Shown: one piece after another, positions 29,675-38,228 of the stretch
Numbering within the stretch: position 1 is the first letter of the stretch
Layout of the letters: every line of letters starts with the position of its first letter
NCBI RefSeq assembly: GCF_023656515.1
Contig: NZ_JAMOFV010000006.1
Location: 3,270,036-3,334,035 of the forward strand
From: Clostridium swellfunianum
GTDB lineage: Bacteria; Bacillota; Clostridia; Clostridiales; Clostridiaceae
Direction: 5' to 3'
Length of the DNA: 64,000 bases
Program-made: the position numbers and the translations under genes
Notes under the pieces: generated by a model
Database searches by the model: none
Seen by the model: only the letters and a program-made list of their open reading frames with translations
Told to the model about the DNA's origin: nothing

Positions 29675-30778
29675 ATGATGTATTCAGAGTATAAAATAAA
29701 GGTGCCAGGAAAGCTTATGGTTGCTGGTGAATATGCTGTGCTAGAACCAAATCAAAAGGCTGTGGTTATTGCAGTAAATCGCTATGTAACAGCTTATATT
29801 AAATCCTGCAATCAAAATATACTTTCACTTCCACAGTTAAGTGTAGAAAATGTTAAATGGTGGATAGTTAATGAAGAGGTCAAATTCAGCGAACCCAATG
29901 GAAGATTAAGCTTCGTGCAAAACTCTATAGCTGTCGCCACTCAATATTTACAGGAAAAATCAATTAAGCTTCAACCTTCTAATTTGGAAATTATAAGTGA
30001 GCTTGATGACCCTTTAACGGGCAAGAAATATGGACTTGGCTCAAGTGCAGCAGTTGTGGTATCAGTTGTTTCTGCTATGTTATCTCTACATGATTGCGTA
30101 TCAGAACTTGATCGTGATAAAATTTTTAAGCTTTCAGCTATTGCTCATGTAAAAACGCAGGGAAGTGGATCTGGAGCAGATATTGCAGCCGCTGTTTATG
30201 GCGGTTGGCTTGAGTATTGTTCTTTTAGTGCGAAATGGATATTAAATGAGCTTGAAAAAGGAACAAAACTAATAGAGATGCTCGAGAGGCCTTGGCCAAA
30301 CCTATCAATTGTTACATTAACCCCACCTGTTTCTCTTCAATTGGCTGTTGGTTGGACAAGAGATGCAGAAGCAACAGGCCATATGATTCAAAAAGCTTAT
30401 AAATTTCGTGAAGACAATCTTACACTTTACAATGATTTTCTAAGAGCAAGCTTAATTGCAGTAGAACAATTAATCCAAAGCTTTAAAAGCAATGAAAGCA
30501 TAGAAGCTATTAAAGCTTTATCTCAAAATAGAAAAGTACTTCAAAAACTTGGTGAAGAGTCCGGCATTTTAATTGAAACAGAAAAATTAAAAAATCTCTG
30601 TTCGATAGCTGAAAATTTTGGAAGCGCCAAGTCTTCAGGGGCAGGCGGTGGAGATTGTGGAGTAGCTTTTATAAAAGATGCATCTAAAAAGCAAGAATTG
30701 TATGAGGCATGGGAAGATGCAGACATTAGCCCATTAGATTTGTGTGTATCAGAAGAAGGTATTATAGTAATGAAATAG
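29675..30778 (+). CDS. pmk: Phosphomevalonate kinase
   Basis: This enzyme converts mevalonate 5-phosphate to the diphosphate. The 367-residue GHMP kinase has KVPGKLMVAGEYAVLEPNQK, the ATP loop KKYGLGSSAAVVVSVVSA, GSGSGADIAAAVYGGWLEY, VGWTRDAEAT and the C-terminal SGAGGGDCGVAF. It matches the firmicute ERG8-like type. The frame opens upstream at 29645, but GAGAGGAT is correctly spaced for the ATG at 29675. It is the last gene of the operon and completes the path from mevalonate to IPP. Confidence 0.93.
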   Translation: MMYSEYKIKVPGKLMVAGEYAVLEPNQKAVVIAVNRYVTAYIKSCNQNILSLPQLSVENVKWWIVNEEVKFSEPNGRLSFVQNSIAVATQYLQEKSIKLQPSNLEIISELDDPLTGKKYGLGSSAAVVVSVVSAMLSLHDCVSELDRDKIFKLSAIAHVKTQGSGSGADIAAAVYGGWLEYCSFSAKWILNELEKGTKLIEMLERPWPNLSIVTLTPPVSLQLAVGWTRDAEATGHMIQKAYKFREDNLTLYNDFLRASLIAVEQLIQSFKSNESIEAIKALSQNRKVLQKLGEESGILIETEKLKNLCSIAENFGSAKSSGAGGGDCGVAFIKDASKKQELYEAWEDADISPLDLCVSEEGIIVMK

Positions 30779-30875
30779 CAGCCACTGTTTAATAAAACTT
30801 TTGAAATTTGTTAAAGTGATAATAAAAAACTCCTATGGAATTTATTTAATATAAGTATAATTTAGAAAGAATTTA

Positions 30876-30908
30876 TTAAAGGAGAACCATAAAAAGGTTC
30901 TCCTTTAA
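30876..30908 (+). terminator. Perfect hairpin after pmk, probable terminator
   Basis: A 13-bp perfect stem (30876-30888 with 30896-30908) has a 7-base A-rich loop. The T tract after it is poor (CTTTAATC), so termination may be incomplete. Confidence 0.6.
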
Positions 30909-30948
30909 CTTTAATCAGTCTAAGGATAAAGGAAGGATTTAATTACGA

Positions 30949-31011
30949 TTGACACTATTAGTAAGCTAATTACAATAAACACTTTGAATTATATATATTT
31001 TCATTTATAAT
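30949..31011 (+). promoter_or_regulatory. Two tandem sigma-A-type promoters for the dCMP deaminase gene
   Basis: The first is TTGACA (30949-30954) with TACAAT (30971-30976), spacer 16. The second is TTGAAT (30984-30989) with TATAAT (31006-31011), spacer 16. Both lie within 100 bases of the start. Confidence 0.65.
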
Positions 31012-31043
31012 GATAGAAGATATATTTGACGAGGGGATGAAGA

Positions 31044-31532
31044 ATGGAAAGAAGAGATAAGCATAACTATTATCTTGATATAGCAGAAACAGTTCTTGAG
31101 CGAGGTACATGCCTTAGAAGAAACTATGGGTCGATAATAGTAAAGAATGATGAAATAATTTCAACTGGTTATACAGGTGCTCCAAGAGGGAGGAAAAATT
31201 GTACGGATATTGGAGTTTGCAGAAGAGAACAACTGAATGTTCCAAGAGGAACTCAATACGAATTATGCAGGTCTGTTCATTCTGAAGCAAATGCTATAAT
31301 AAGCGCTTCGAGAAGGGATATGATAGGAGCGACTCTATATCTTGTAGGTAAATATGCTCGAACAGGTGAATTTGTTGAAGACGCAAACTCTTGCATTATG
31401 TGTAAAAGGCTTATTATAAATTCTGGTATAGAATCGGTTATTATAAGAGATACAAAGGATTATTACAGAATTATACAAGTTCAGCAATGGATAGATGATG
31501 ATGATTCCTTGTACGGAAATGGTGGGTACTAA
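31044..31532 (+). CDS. comEB: Deoxycytidylate (dCMP) deaminase, ComEB type
   Basis: The 162-residue zinc enzyme deaminates dCMP to dUMP, feeding thymidylate synthesis. The catalytic HSEANAII and the zinc cysteines in SCIMCKR are intact, and the N-terminal GTCLRRNYGSIIVKN is typical. The inserted loop with CTDIGVCRRE is also typical of dCMP deaminases. GAGGGGATG is upstream of the ATG. In some Firmicutes the homologue lies in the comE competence operon, but there is no competence gene next to it here. Confidence 0.92.
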   Translation: MERRDKHNYYLDIAETVLERGTCLRRNYGSIIVKNDEIISTGYTGAPRGRKNCTDIGVCRREQLNVPRGTQYELCRSVHSEANAIISASRRDMIGATLYLVGKYARTGEFVEDANSCIMCKRLIINSGIESVIIRDTKDYYRIIQVQQWIDDDDSLYGNGGY

Positions 31533-31567
31533 GGGGGGTCAAGAGTAAAAACATAGGAAGGTAAGCT

Positions 31568-32590
31568 ATGAATAATTATATGCTTGTTTTGATATCTATG
31601 ATTTTATCTGCAGCTGCAACACCGCTTGTTAAAAAGCTTGCAGTAAAGATTAAAGCTATAGATGTTCCGAGGGACGAAAGAAGAATACATAAAAAACCCA
31701 TACCACGTTTAGGTGGTTTGGCTATATATATTTCCTTTATAATAACGATCTTTTTAAAGGAAGGTATGGTTAAAAACTCAGAATTGGGAATAATTATAGG
31801 TGCTACAATAATCGTAATTGGTGGAATATTAGATGATATTAAGGAGTTAAAACCCAAAACCAAACTGATATTTCAAATTGCAGCTGCAATTATTTTAATT
31901 ATAAATGGAGTTAAAATTGATATTCTTACTAACCCTTTTGGAGGGGTAGACGGCATGGTAGATATAAGTTGGTTTGGGATTCCTTTGACTCTTCTTTGGG
32001 TGGTTGGAATTACTAATGCAATAAATTTGATAGATGGGCTGGATGGATTAGCAGCGGGAGTAGCACTTATTTCTACAATAACTATATTTGTGGTAGCTGT
32101 ATTGAATTCAAGAATTGAAGCCGCATTACTTACAGCTATTCTAAGCGGTGCTATACTTGGATTTTTACCCTATAACTTTAATCCTGCTTCTATTTTTATG
32201 GGAGATACAGGTGCACAATTATTAGGCTTTTTATTAGCTTCCATATCAATTGAAGGTGCAATTAAGTCGGCAGCAGCTTTTGCTATATCCGTGCCTATCC
32301 TAGCAATTGGGTTACCAATTTATGATACTCTGTTTGCAATGATTAGAAGAAAGGTGAACGGTAAACCAATATCTCAGGGAGATAGAGGGCATCTTCATCA
32401 TAGACTGCTGGACCTAGGACTTACTCAAAGACAGGCAGTTATAGTAATGTATTTTATTAGTGCCATACTTGGCGGAATTGCTATAATCGCCATGCAGATA
32501 AGCACAGTAAATTCTTATTTTTTAATGTCATCAGTAATAATTATAATAGTGTTTATCGCTTGGAAAGCAGGCTTCTTTAAACATAAGTAA
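31568..32590 (+). CDS. tagO: Undecaprenyl-phosphate GlcNAc-1-phosphate transferase (TagO/WecA)
   Basis: This membrane enzyme attaches GlcNAc-1-phosphate to undecaprenyl phosphate, the first step of teichoic acid or other wall-polymer synthesis. The 340-residue protein has about ten helices and the family motifs: DERRIHKKPIPRLGG, the Mg-binding ILDDIKELKPKTK, NLIDGLDGLAAG, and GDRGHLHHRLLDLGL. The next gene, a UDP-GlcNAc 2-epimerase, supplies ManNAc for linkage units, so the two probably act in one pathway. Confidence 0.93.
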   Translation: MNNYMLVLISMILSAAATPLVKKLAVKIKAIDVPRDERRIHKKPIPRLGGLAIYISFIITIFLKEGMVKNSELGIIIGATIIVIGGILDDIKELKPKTKLIFQIAAAIILIINGVKIDILTNPFGGVDGMVDISWFGIPLTLLWVVGITNAINLIDGLDGLAAGVALISTITIFVVAVLNSRIEAALLTAILSGAILGFLPYNFNPASIFMGDTGAQLLGFLLASISIEGAIKSAAAFAISVPILAIGLPIYDTLFAMIRRKVNGKPISQGDRGHLHHRLLDLGLTQRQAVIVMYFISAILGGIAIIAMQISTVNSYFLMSSVIIIIVFIAWKAGFFKHK

Positions 32591-32614
32591 TAACATATTA
32601 GGAGATGGATAGTA

Positions 32615-33775
32615 ATGCAAAAGATAAAGGTTATAACCATATTTGGTACTAGGCCTGAGGCTGTAAAAATGGCTCCTCTAGTAAAGGAATTAGAAAAGAG
32701 AGAGGAAATTAACTCTTTGGTGTGTGTAACTGCTCAGCATAGGCAGATGCTAGATCAGGTTCTAGAACTTTTTAATATTAAACCTGATTTTGATTTGAAT
32801 ATTATGCAGACAAAGCAAAGCTTAACTGGAATTACAACCAGGGTTTTAGAAGGCTTAGAAGAAATCTTTGAGATAGAGAAGCCAGATATAATACTTGTTC
32901 ATGGCGATACAACTACAACCTTCGCAGGTTCTCTTGCTGCTTTTTACAAGCAAATAAAAGTAGGGCATGTAGAAGCTGGGCTTAGAACCTTTGATAAATA
33001 CTTTCCATTCCCTGAGGAGATGAATAGAAAACTTACAGGGGCAGTGGCTGATCTTCATTTTTCTCCAACTGAAAGTTCAAAGAGCAATCTTTTGAGAGAA
33101 GGCATAAAAGAAGATGATATTTTCGTTACAGGAAATACGGTTATAGATGCAATGGATTTTACTGTTGAAAGTAATTATGTATTCAACAATAAAATTTTGA
33201 ATAATATTGATTACAAAAATAAGAAGATTATACTAGTAACTGCTCATAGAAGAGAAAACTGGGGAGAAGGAATTGAAAATATTTGTAAGGCTTTAAAGAC
33301 AATTGTTACAGAAAATGAAGATGTCGAAGTAGTTTATCTAGTTCATTTAAATCCTGTGGTTAAGGATGTAGTATATAGTTACTTAGATGGTGTGCAAAGG
33401 GTGCATCTTCTTCCACCGTTAGATACTAAAGAAACACACAATCTTATGAATAAGTGTTTTATGGTTATGACAGATTCAGGTGGACTTCAAGAAGAAGCCC
33501 CTCATCTTGGAAAACCTGTACTTGTTTTAAGAGATGTAACAGAAAGACCAGAAGCTGTACACTCTGGAACTGTTAAGCTTGTTGGAACAAATATGTTTGA
33601 AATTATTCAAAATGCTAATAGGCTTATAAAGAATTTATCAGAATATGAGTCTATGAGCAAGGCTGTAAACCCTTATGGAGATGGTAAAGCTTCTGAGCGA
33701 ATTGTTGATGCTATACTATATAGCTTTGGTTATAACAATGGAAGGGTTCAGGAATTTAAACCTAGTAAAGAATAA
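32615..33775 (+). CDS. mnaA: UDP-N-acetylglucosamine 2-epimerase (non-hydrolysing)
   Basis: The enzyme interconverts UDP-GlcNAc and UDP-ManNAc. The 386 residues show the N-terminal FGTRPEAVKMAPLVKEL, HGDTTTTFAGSLAAF, GHVEAGLRT, and DSGGLQEEAPHLGKPVLVLR. The gene is 24 bases after tagO and ends at a hairpin. A WecB-like name is equally valid. Confidence 0.94.
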   Translation: MQKIKVITIFGTRPEAVKMAPLVKELEKREEINSLVCVTAQHRQMLDQVLELFNIKPDFDLNIMQTKQSLTGITTRVLEGLEEIFEIEKPDIILVHGDTTTTFAGSLAAFYKQIKVGHVEAGLRTFDKYFPFPEEMNRKLTGAVADLHFSPTESSKSNLLREGIKEDDIFVTGNTVIDAMDFTVESNYVFNNKILNNIDYKNKKIILVTAHRRENWGEGIENICKALKTIVTENEDVEVVYLVHLNPVVKDVVYSYLDGVQRVHLLPPLDTKETHNLMNKCFMVMTDSGGLQEEAPHLGKPVLVLRDVTERPEAVHSGTVKLVGTNMFEIIQNANRLIKNLSEYESMSKAVNPYGDGKASERIVDAILYSFGYNNGRVQEFKPSKE

Positions 33776-33794
33776 CGGTGTTCGTATTATGAAA

Positions 33795-33823
33795 CAAGAA
33801 GGCTTTGGCCTTCTTTTTTTTCA
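33795..33823 (+). terminator. Terminator after mnaA
   Basis: AAGAAGGC and GCCTTCTT form a tight hairpin, followed by T7. Confidence 0.9.
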
Positions 33824-33927
33824 CACTTTTTTAAGAAAACTATATATTAATAATATACTTATCGAATAAAACTGAAAATTCTTGTCCATAATCTAGAGGA
33901 AGTCAATTTATGCAGGGGGATAAGAAT

Positions 33928-34617
33928 ATGAAAACAAAAGCAATTATATTATTTATATTTATAGTTATTGGATTTGGGTATTTCAATAATAGCTACCTAA
34001 TAGGGTCAAAAGATGTAGATTTTTTTAATGATATAGTAAATATTTCAGGGGGAAAGGTTAAAGAGTTTGGTGTGAAGGCAAGTACTGAAACAAAAGAAGA
34101 TCCAGAAGAATATTGCCTAAGCATACTAGAAAAACTTAATATTAGCAATTCTGATATAAATATACTTAAAGATAACAATGTTTATTCAATTGAATTCACT
34201 AATAATGAAACAAAAGGTTACATAGAAAGCACAAGTTATGATAATCATAATGTTGTGACTTTAAATGTGGTACAGTATAGTAATGAAAATAAGCTTTCAG
34301 AACTTAAAAATAAAGTAGGTATTGCACTAGGAAAGGCTGATAAGGATATCAAGTATTTTGATTACTTAAAAGCTGAGATATATAAAGATGATAAAACAAA
34401 AGTAAATAAAGATATAGCTGAATTTTTAAAACAAAAGAATGTCTCAAATATCGACACTGTAAAAATAGACAATGGATACAGCACAGTAGCTTATACTAAA
34501 AAATATCCAGTTATGAAGAACAACGGAAAATGGATGGATTTTAATTATGCTGTATGCAGTTATTCATCTGGTGATTACGTTATAATTGGATCACCTGTAA
34601 TTATTACAACATATTAG
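33928..34617 (+). CDS. YwmB-like secreted protein
   Basis: The 229-residue protein has an N-terminal signal or anchor (AIILFIFIVIGFGYF) and a mixed alpha-beta external domain. It has weak but positional similarity to YwmB, the protein encoded before murA and spoIID in Bacillus. Function is unknown. An ATG at 33910 is in frame, but the ATG at 33928 follows AGGGGGATAAG and starts right at the signal sequence. The gene precedes murA by 23 bases and is likely co-transcribed with it. Confidence 0.72.
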   Translation: MKTKAIILFIFIVIGFGYFNNSYLIGSKDVDFFNDIVNISGGKVKEFGVKASTETKEDPEEYCLSILEKLNISNSDINILKDNNVYSIEFTNNETKGYIESTSYDNHNVVTLNVVQYSNENKLSELKNKVGIALGKADKDIKYFDYLKAEIYKDDKTKVNKDIAEFLKQKNVSNIDTVKIDNGYSTVAYTKKYPVMKNNGKWMDFNYAVCSYSSGDYVIIGSPVIITTY

Positions 34618-34640
34618 TGATCAAGAAATGGGGGATATGA

Positions 34641-35900
34641 ATGGAAAAGATAGTGGTAAAAGGTGGAAGTAAACTTAGCGGCAAGATAAAAATAAGTGCA
34701 GCAAAAAACTCAGTGCTTCCAATTATTGCAGGAAGCATTTTAAGTGGAGGCAGATGTGTTATCGAAAATGCTCCAATGCTTGAGGATGTTTTTGTTATTA
34801 GTGATGTATTGAAAAGTGTATCAGCTGAAACTGTAATTGATAAGGAAAACAGCAGAATATTGATTGATACCAGCAATATTAGTTATGGAGAACCATCCAG
34901 TGAATTAGTTAGAAAAATGAGAGCGTCTTTTTTGATCATGGGCCCCATGATTGCAAGGTTTGGAAGATTTAAAATTTCTCTTCCAGGAGGCTGCAACATT
35001 GGAACACGACCAATAGATTTGCACTTGAAAGGGTTAACAGCTTTAGGTGCAGAGGTAAGTATAGGACATGGTTATGTAGAAGCTGTTGCAAATAGGCTTA
35101 TAGGAAATAAAGTTTATTTGGATTTTCCTTCAGTAGGGGCTACTGAAAATATTATGATGGCTGCGGTTTTTGCTGATGGTGAAACAATTATTGAGAACTC
35201 AGCAGAAGAACCAGAAATTGAAGATTTAGCTAAGTTTTTAAATAATATGGGAGCTATTATTGAAGGAGCTGGAACAGATACAATTAAAATTACAGGGGTA
35301 AAAAGCCTAAGGGGCACTGTACACAAACCTATATGCGATAGAATTGAAGCAGGTACCTTTATGGTTGCAGGAGCAATAACTAGAAGTAAAGTTGAAGTGG
35401 TAGGGGTTAATGAGGAACATTTGAAGCCAATTATAGCTAAGCTTACTGAGATGGGAGTTTCTTTGGAACTTGGAGAAGACAGCATAATTGTAGACGGTAC
35501 AAAGATTTTAAAGCCTGTGGATATTAAAACAATGCCATATCCGGGATTTCCAACGGATATGCAGGCTCAAATGATGAGTTTGCTATGCACAGTGAAGGGC
35601 ACAAGTGTTATTACTGAAACTATATTTGAGAATAGATTTATGCATGCACAGGAATTGAAGAGGATGGGAGCAAACATTAAGATTGATGGACGCAGTGCTG
35701 TTGTCGAAGGTGTAGATATGCTTACAGGCTCAGAAGTTAAGGCTACAGACTTAAGAGCTGGTGCTGCGCTCATTCTAGCTGGTCTAGCATCAGAAGGGGA
35801 AACTGTAATTAGCGATATATATCATATAGATAGAGGATATGTTGATATAGAGAATAAGTTTAAAGGCTTGGGAGCAGATATAAAAAGAATAGAGGCTTAA
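34641..35900 (+). CDS. murA: UDP-N-acetylglucosamine 1-carboxyvinyltransferase
   Basis: MurA adds enolpyruvate to UDP-GlcNAc, the first committed step of peptidoglycan synthesis. The 419-residue protein has the active-site loop PGGCNIGTRPIDLH with catalytic Cys118, the target of fosfomycin, plus AAKNSVLPI and DLRAGAALILAGL. Low-GC Gram-positives often carry two paralogues. The neighbours ywmB and spoID-type genes match the murAB (second) locus of Bacillus. It ends in its own terminator before spoIID. Confidence 0.95.
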   Translation: MEKIVVKGGSKLSGKIKISAAKNSVLPIIAGSILSGGRCVIENAPMLEDVFVISDVLKSVSAETVIDKENSRILIDTSNISYGEPSSELVRKMRASFLIMGPMIARFGRFKISLPGGCNIGTRPIDLHLKGLTALGAEVSIGHGYVEAVANRLIGNKVYLDFPSVGATENIMMAAVFADGETIIENSAEEPEIEDLAKFLNNMGAIIEGAGTDTIKITGVKSLRGTVHKPICDRIEAGTFMVAGAITRSKVEVVGVNEEHLKPIIAKLTEMGVSLELGEDSIIVDGTKILKPVDIKTMPYPGFPTDMQAQMMSLLCTVKGTSVITETIFENRFMHAQELKRMGANIKIDGRSAVVEGVDMLTGSEVKATDLRAGAALILAGLASEGETVISDIYHIDRGYVDIENKFKGLGADIKRIEA

Positions 35901-35911
35901 CGCTTTTTAGT

Positions 35912-35949
35912 GAGCTGGTACATAGTGTGCCAGCTCTTAAAATTTTATA
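35912..35949 (+). terminator. Terminator after murA
   Basis: GAGCTGGTACA (35912-35922) pairs with TGTGCCAGCTC (35926-35936) with one G-U pair, followed by a T-rich stretch. Confidence 0.85.
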
Positions 35950-36065
35950 AGGCATAAAATATTAAAACGTATCCTAACTTTTAATTCTTTTAAAGGTAAT
36001 ATAAAGGAGTATTCGCTAATAAACTGTAATATGCGCAAAACTCTTAACTAAAGAGGGGGAATACT

Positions 36066-37133
36066 ATGCAGAGAGTTTATGTGAAATTTCAGTTTAAAAA
36101 GTTAGCAGCAGTTTTTATTATCTTCATTATCTTTGTAATAGCTATGTCTATTTTCATAGTTGGAATAGGTAATAAAGAAAGCTATTTAAATAATAATAAT
36201 GGTGTCACACAAAAATTTAGACAGAACAGTGATGACGCAGTATTAAAGAAGACTAGCGGTGAGATAAAAGTGAAAATTTACATGTCTCAACAGGATAAAA
36301 TAGCTGAGATACCTTTGGAGGAATATGTAAGAGGAGTGGTGGCTGCAGAGATGCCTGCTAACTTTGGTGTAGAGGCCTTGAAGGCTCAGGCTGTTGCAGC
36401 AAGAACTTATGTACTTGGACATATGACGGAATTTGGAGGTAATAAATGTTCTATAGGTAAGGGCGCAGATATATGTGACACTGTTCACTGTCAAGCTTAC
36501 ATGGATAAAGAAAAAAGATATAATGATTGGAATAAGAGTGAAGCGGATATATATTGGAGTAAAATAACAGATGCTGTTAAAGATACCGCTGGGAAAGTTT
36601 TAACTTATGAAGGTAAGCTAGTGTTGGATCCTTATTATTTTGCTATGAGTAGCGGCAAAACTGAGAATGCTGTTGATGTTTTTGCTTATGATAAGCCGTA
36701 TTTAAGAAGTGTTGAGAGTGAGGGAGATAAGAACGTTAAGGATTTCCAAACTACAACTACATATACCTATGATAAGCTGAGTAGTATTATTAATAACAAG
36801 TATCCAAAGGCAAATGTTTCACCCAAAAAACTAAAAAGTCAGGTAAATATAACTGACAGGACATCTGGTGGGGGAAGTGTTAAAAATATGAAGGTAGGAA
36901 GTATTTCTATAACAGGCAGGCAGTTTAGAGAACTTTTGGGCTTACGGTCCTCAAACTTTGATATAGTATATGGCTCTAAGAATATTCAGGTAGTAGCAAA
37001 AGGAAGCGGTCATGGAGTCGGCATGAGTCAATGGGGGGCAAGTATCATGGCTAAGGAAGGCAATAGCTATGATAGAATTCTCATTCATTATTACCAGGGA
37101 GTAAAAATAGAAAATATTGAAAATATAAAATGA
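36066..37133 (+). CDS. spoIID: Stage II sporulation protein D
   Basis: SpoIID is a lytic transglycosylase that works with SpoIIM and SpoIIP to degrade peptidoglycan during engulfment. The 355-residue protein has an N-terminal membrane anchor (AAVFIIFIIFVIAMSIFIV), the domain start IPLEEYVRGVVAAEMPANF with its conserved glutamate, and the C-terminal GSGHGVGMSQWGA. GAGGGGGAA precedes the ATG. The gene is expected to be under mother-cell sigma-E, but I could not settle a promoter. Confidence 0.94.
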   Translation: MQRVYVKFQFKKLAAVFIIFIIFVIAMSIFIVGIGNKESYLNNNNGVTQKFRQNSDDAVLKKTSGEIKVKIYMSQQDKIAEIPLEEYVRGVVAAEMPANFGVEALKAQAVAARTYVLGHMTEFGGNKCSIGKGADICDTVHCQAYMDKEKRYNDWNKSEADIYWSKITDAVKDTAGKVLTYEGKLVLDPYYFAMSSGKTENAVDVFAYDKPYLRSVESEGDKNVKDFQTTTTYTYDKLSSIINNKYPKANVSPKKLKSQVNITDRTSGGGSVKNMKVGSISITGRQFRELLGLRSSNFDIVYGSKNIQVVAKGSGHGVGMSQWGASIMAKEGNSYDRILIHYYQGVKIENIENIK

Positions 37134-37141
37134 TAATTTAG

Positions 37142-37176
37142 AGATATCCATTTGAAGGATATCTTTGTTTTTTATA
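37142..37176 (+). terminator. Terminator after spoIID
   Basis: AGATATCC and GGATATCT form the stem, followed by TTGTTTTTT. Confidence 0.85.
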
Positions 37177-37286
37177 GTAATCAATAAATAATGTGTCAAA
37201 AGTTAAGGAAAAATGTAGAAATAAAATTATATAAAAAATGTATTAAGTGCCAAGCTCTGGACAGAATACAGAAAGGAGGTGTTTGT

Positions 37287-38051
37287 ATGAACAAAAAATT
37301 TTTCAGCAAAACGTCAAACTTTTTTAGAAAGGAAGGCTTCTACGTAATCCTATTTGTATGCTTGTGCGTAGTAGCTACAGTGGCAGCTGTTACATCAAGA
37401 ACAGCAAAACCAAAGAACCCACCAGTAGTTAATGAAACAGCAGTTAACGATTCAAAGACTACAGGCACAGGATTAATAACTGAGGAGCCAACTAATGACT
37501 ACCCAAACGCTTTACAGGTTAAGGAAACACCTAAACCTAACACAAGCGCTAACGCCAATACTGGAATAACAGTCCCAAAGACTGGTACAGCAGCAGTATC
37601 AAAAAGCGTTGATTTCAAATTTATAAATCCTGTTGAAGGGACTCTTGCGAGAGCTTACTCTGAAGATCCAGTTTACTCAGATTCAACAGATTCTTGGAGA
37701 CCAAACTTCGGAATGGATATTAAAGCTGAACTTGGTAAATCTGTAGTTGCAGCAGCTGATGGAAAAGTATTAGAAGTTGGCGAAGGCGAGTATGGCAGTT
37801 ATGTTGCTATATATCACGAAAATGGTCTTACAACAGTATATGCTAACTTGGATAAAGAAATCAAGGTTTCAAAGGGTCAGTCAGTAAAGAAAAACACACA
37901 GATAGGTAAGGTTGGTAATACAACTCTTAGAACAGGATATGAAAAGTATGGCAGCCATTTGCACTTTGAAGTAATAAAAGGCAAAGATGTAAACAATGAC
38001 AATAACAAAGTTGATCCAGCTAAATATGTAAAATATACATTAGCAAAATAA
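37287..38051 (+). CDS. spoIIQ: SpoIIQ-type M23 (LytM) protein with altered metal site
   Basis: SpoIIQ is a forespore membrane protein that binds SpoIIIAH across the intermembrane space and holds the engulfing membrane. The 254-residue protein has one N-terminal helix (VILFVCLCVVATVAAV), a linker rich in Pro, Thr and Asn (residues 40-105) and a LytM domain. The HxH motif at 224-226 (GSHLHFEV) and Asp144 are present. The first zinc His is replaced by Asn140 in PNFGMD, so peptidase activity is doubtful, as for Bacillus SpoIIQ. AAAGGAGG precedes the ATG at 37287. The context spoIID-spoIIQ-spoIIID supports the call. Confidence 0.88.
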   Translation: MNKKFFSKTSNFFRKEGFYVILFVCLCVVATVAAVTSRTAKPKNPPVVNETAVNDSKTTGTGLITEEPTNDYPNALQVKETPKPNTSANANTGITVPKTGTAAVSKSVDFKFINPVEGTLARAYSEDPVYSDSTDSWRPNFGMDIKAELGKSVVAAADGKVLEVGEGEYGSYVAIYHENGLTTVYANLDKEIKVSKGQSVKKNTQIGKVGNTTLRTGYEKYGSHLHFEVIKGKDVNNDNNKVDPAKYVKYTLAK

Positions 38052-38075
38052 TTGGCAGGCTAATATACTTGTAAA

Positions 38076-38162
38076 TTGCAGAAAACAATATTCTGCAAAT
38101 AGCCATAAATTTTAAATACTTTTATTTAGCCGTTTTCCGAAATAATTAGCGGAAAATGGCTA
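38076..38162 (+). other. Two hairpins between spoIIQ and spoIIID
   Basis: The first is TTGCAGAA/TTCTGCAA (38076-38083, 38091-38098). The second is a 13-bp stem, TAGCCGTTTTCCG/CGGAAAATGGCTA (38127-38139, 38150-38162), with one G-U pair and a 10-base loop. Neither has a good T tract on either strand, so they may be mRNA-stability or regulatory structures rather than terminators. Confidence 0.7.
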
Positions 38163-38228
38163 ATGAAAGTAATTTAACATAGTACAAATGCATATTTATA
38201 AATATAGAAGGGTTAAGGAGGTAGCACT

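Noticed and set aside
33675-33869. Open frame of 64 codons overlapping the end of mnaA
   Set aside because: It is out of frame with mnaA, crosses its terminator, and has no family resemblance.
37240-37267. GTATT and GGACAGAAT spaced like a sigma-F promoter before spoIIQ
   Set aside because: Transcription from it would begin inside the Shine-Dalgarno sequence (37272-37279), and the -10 element has a mismatch, so I do not claim it.
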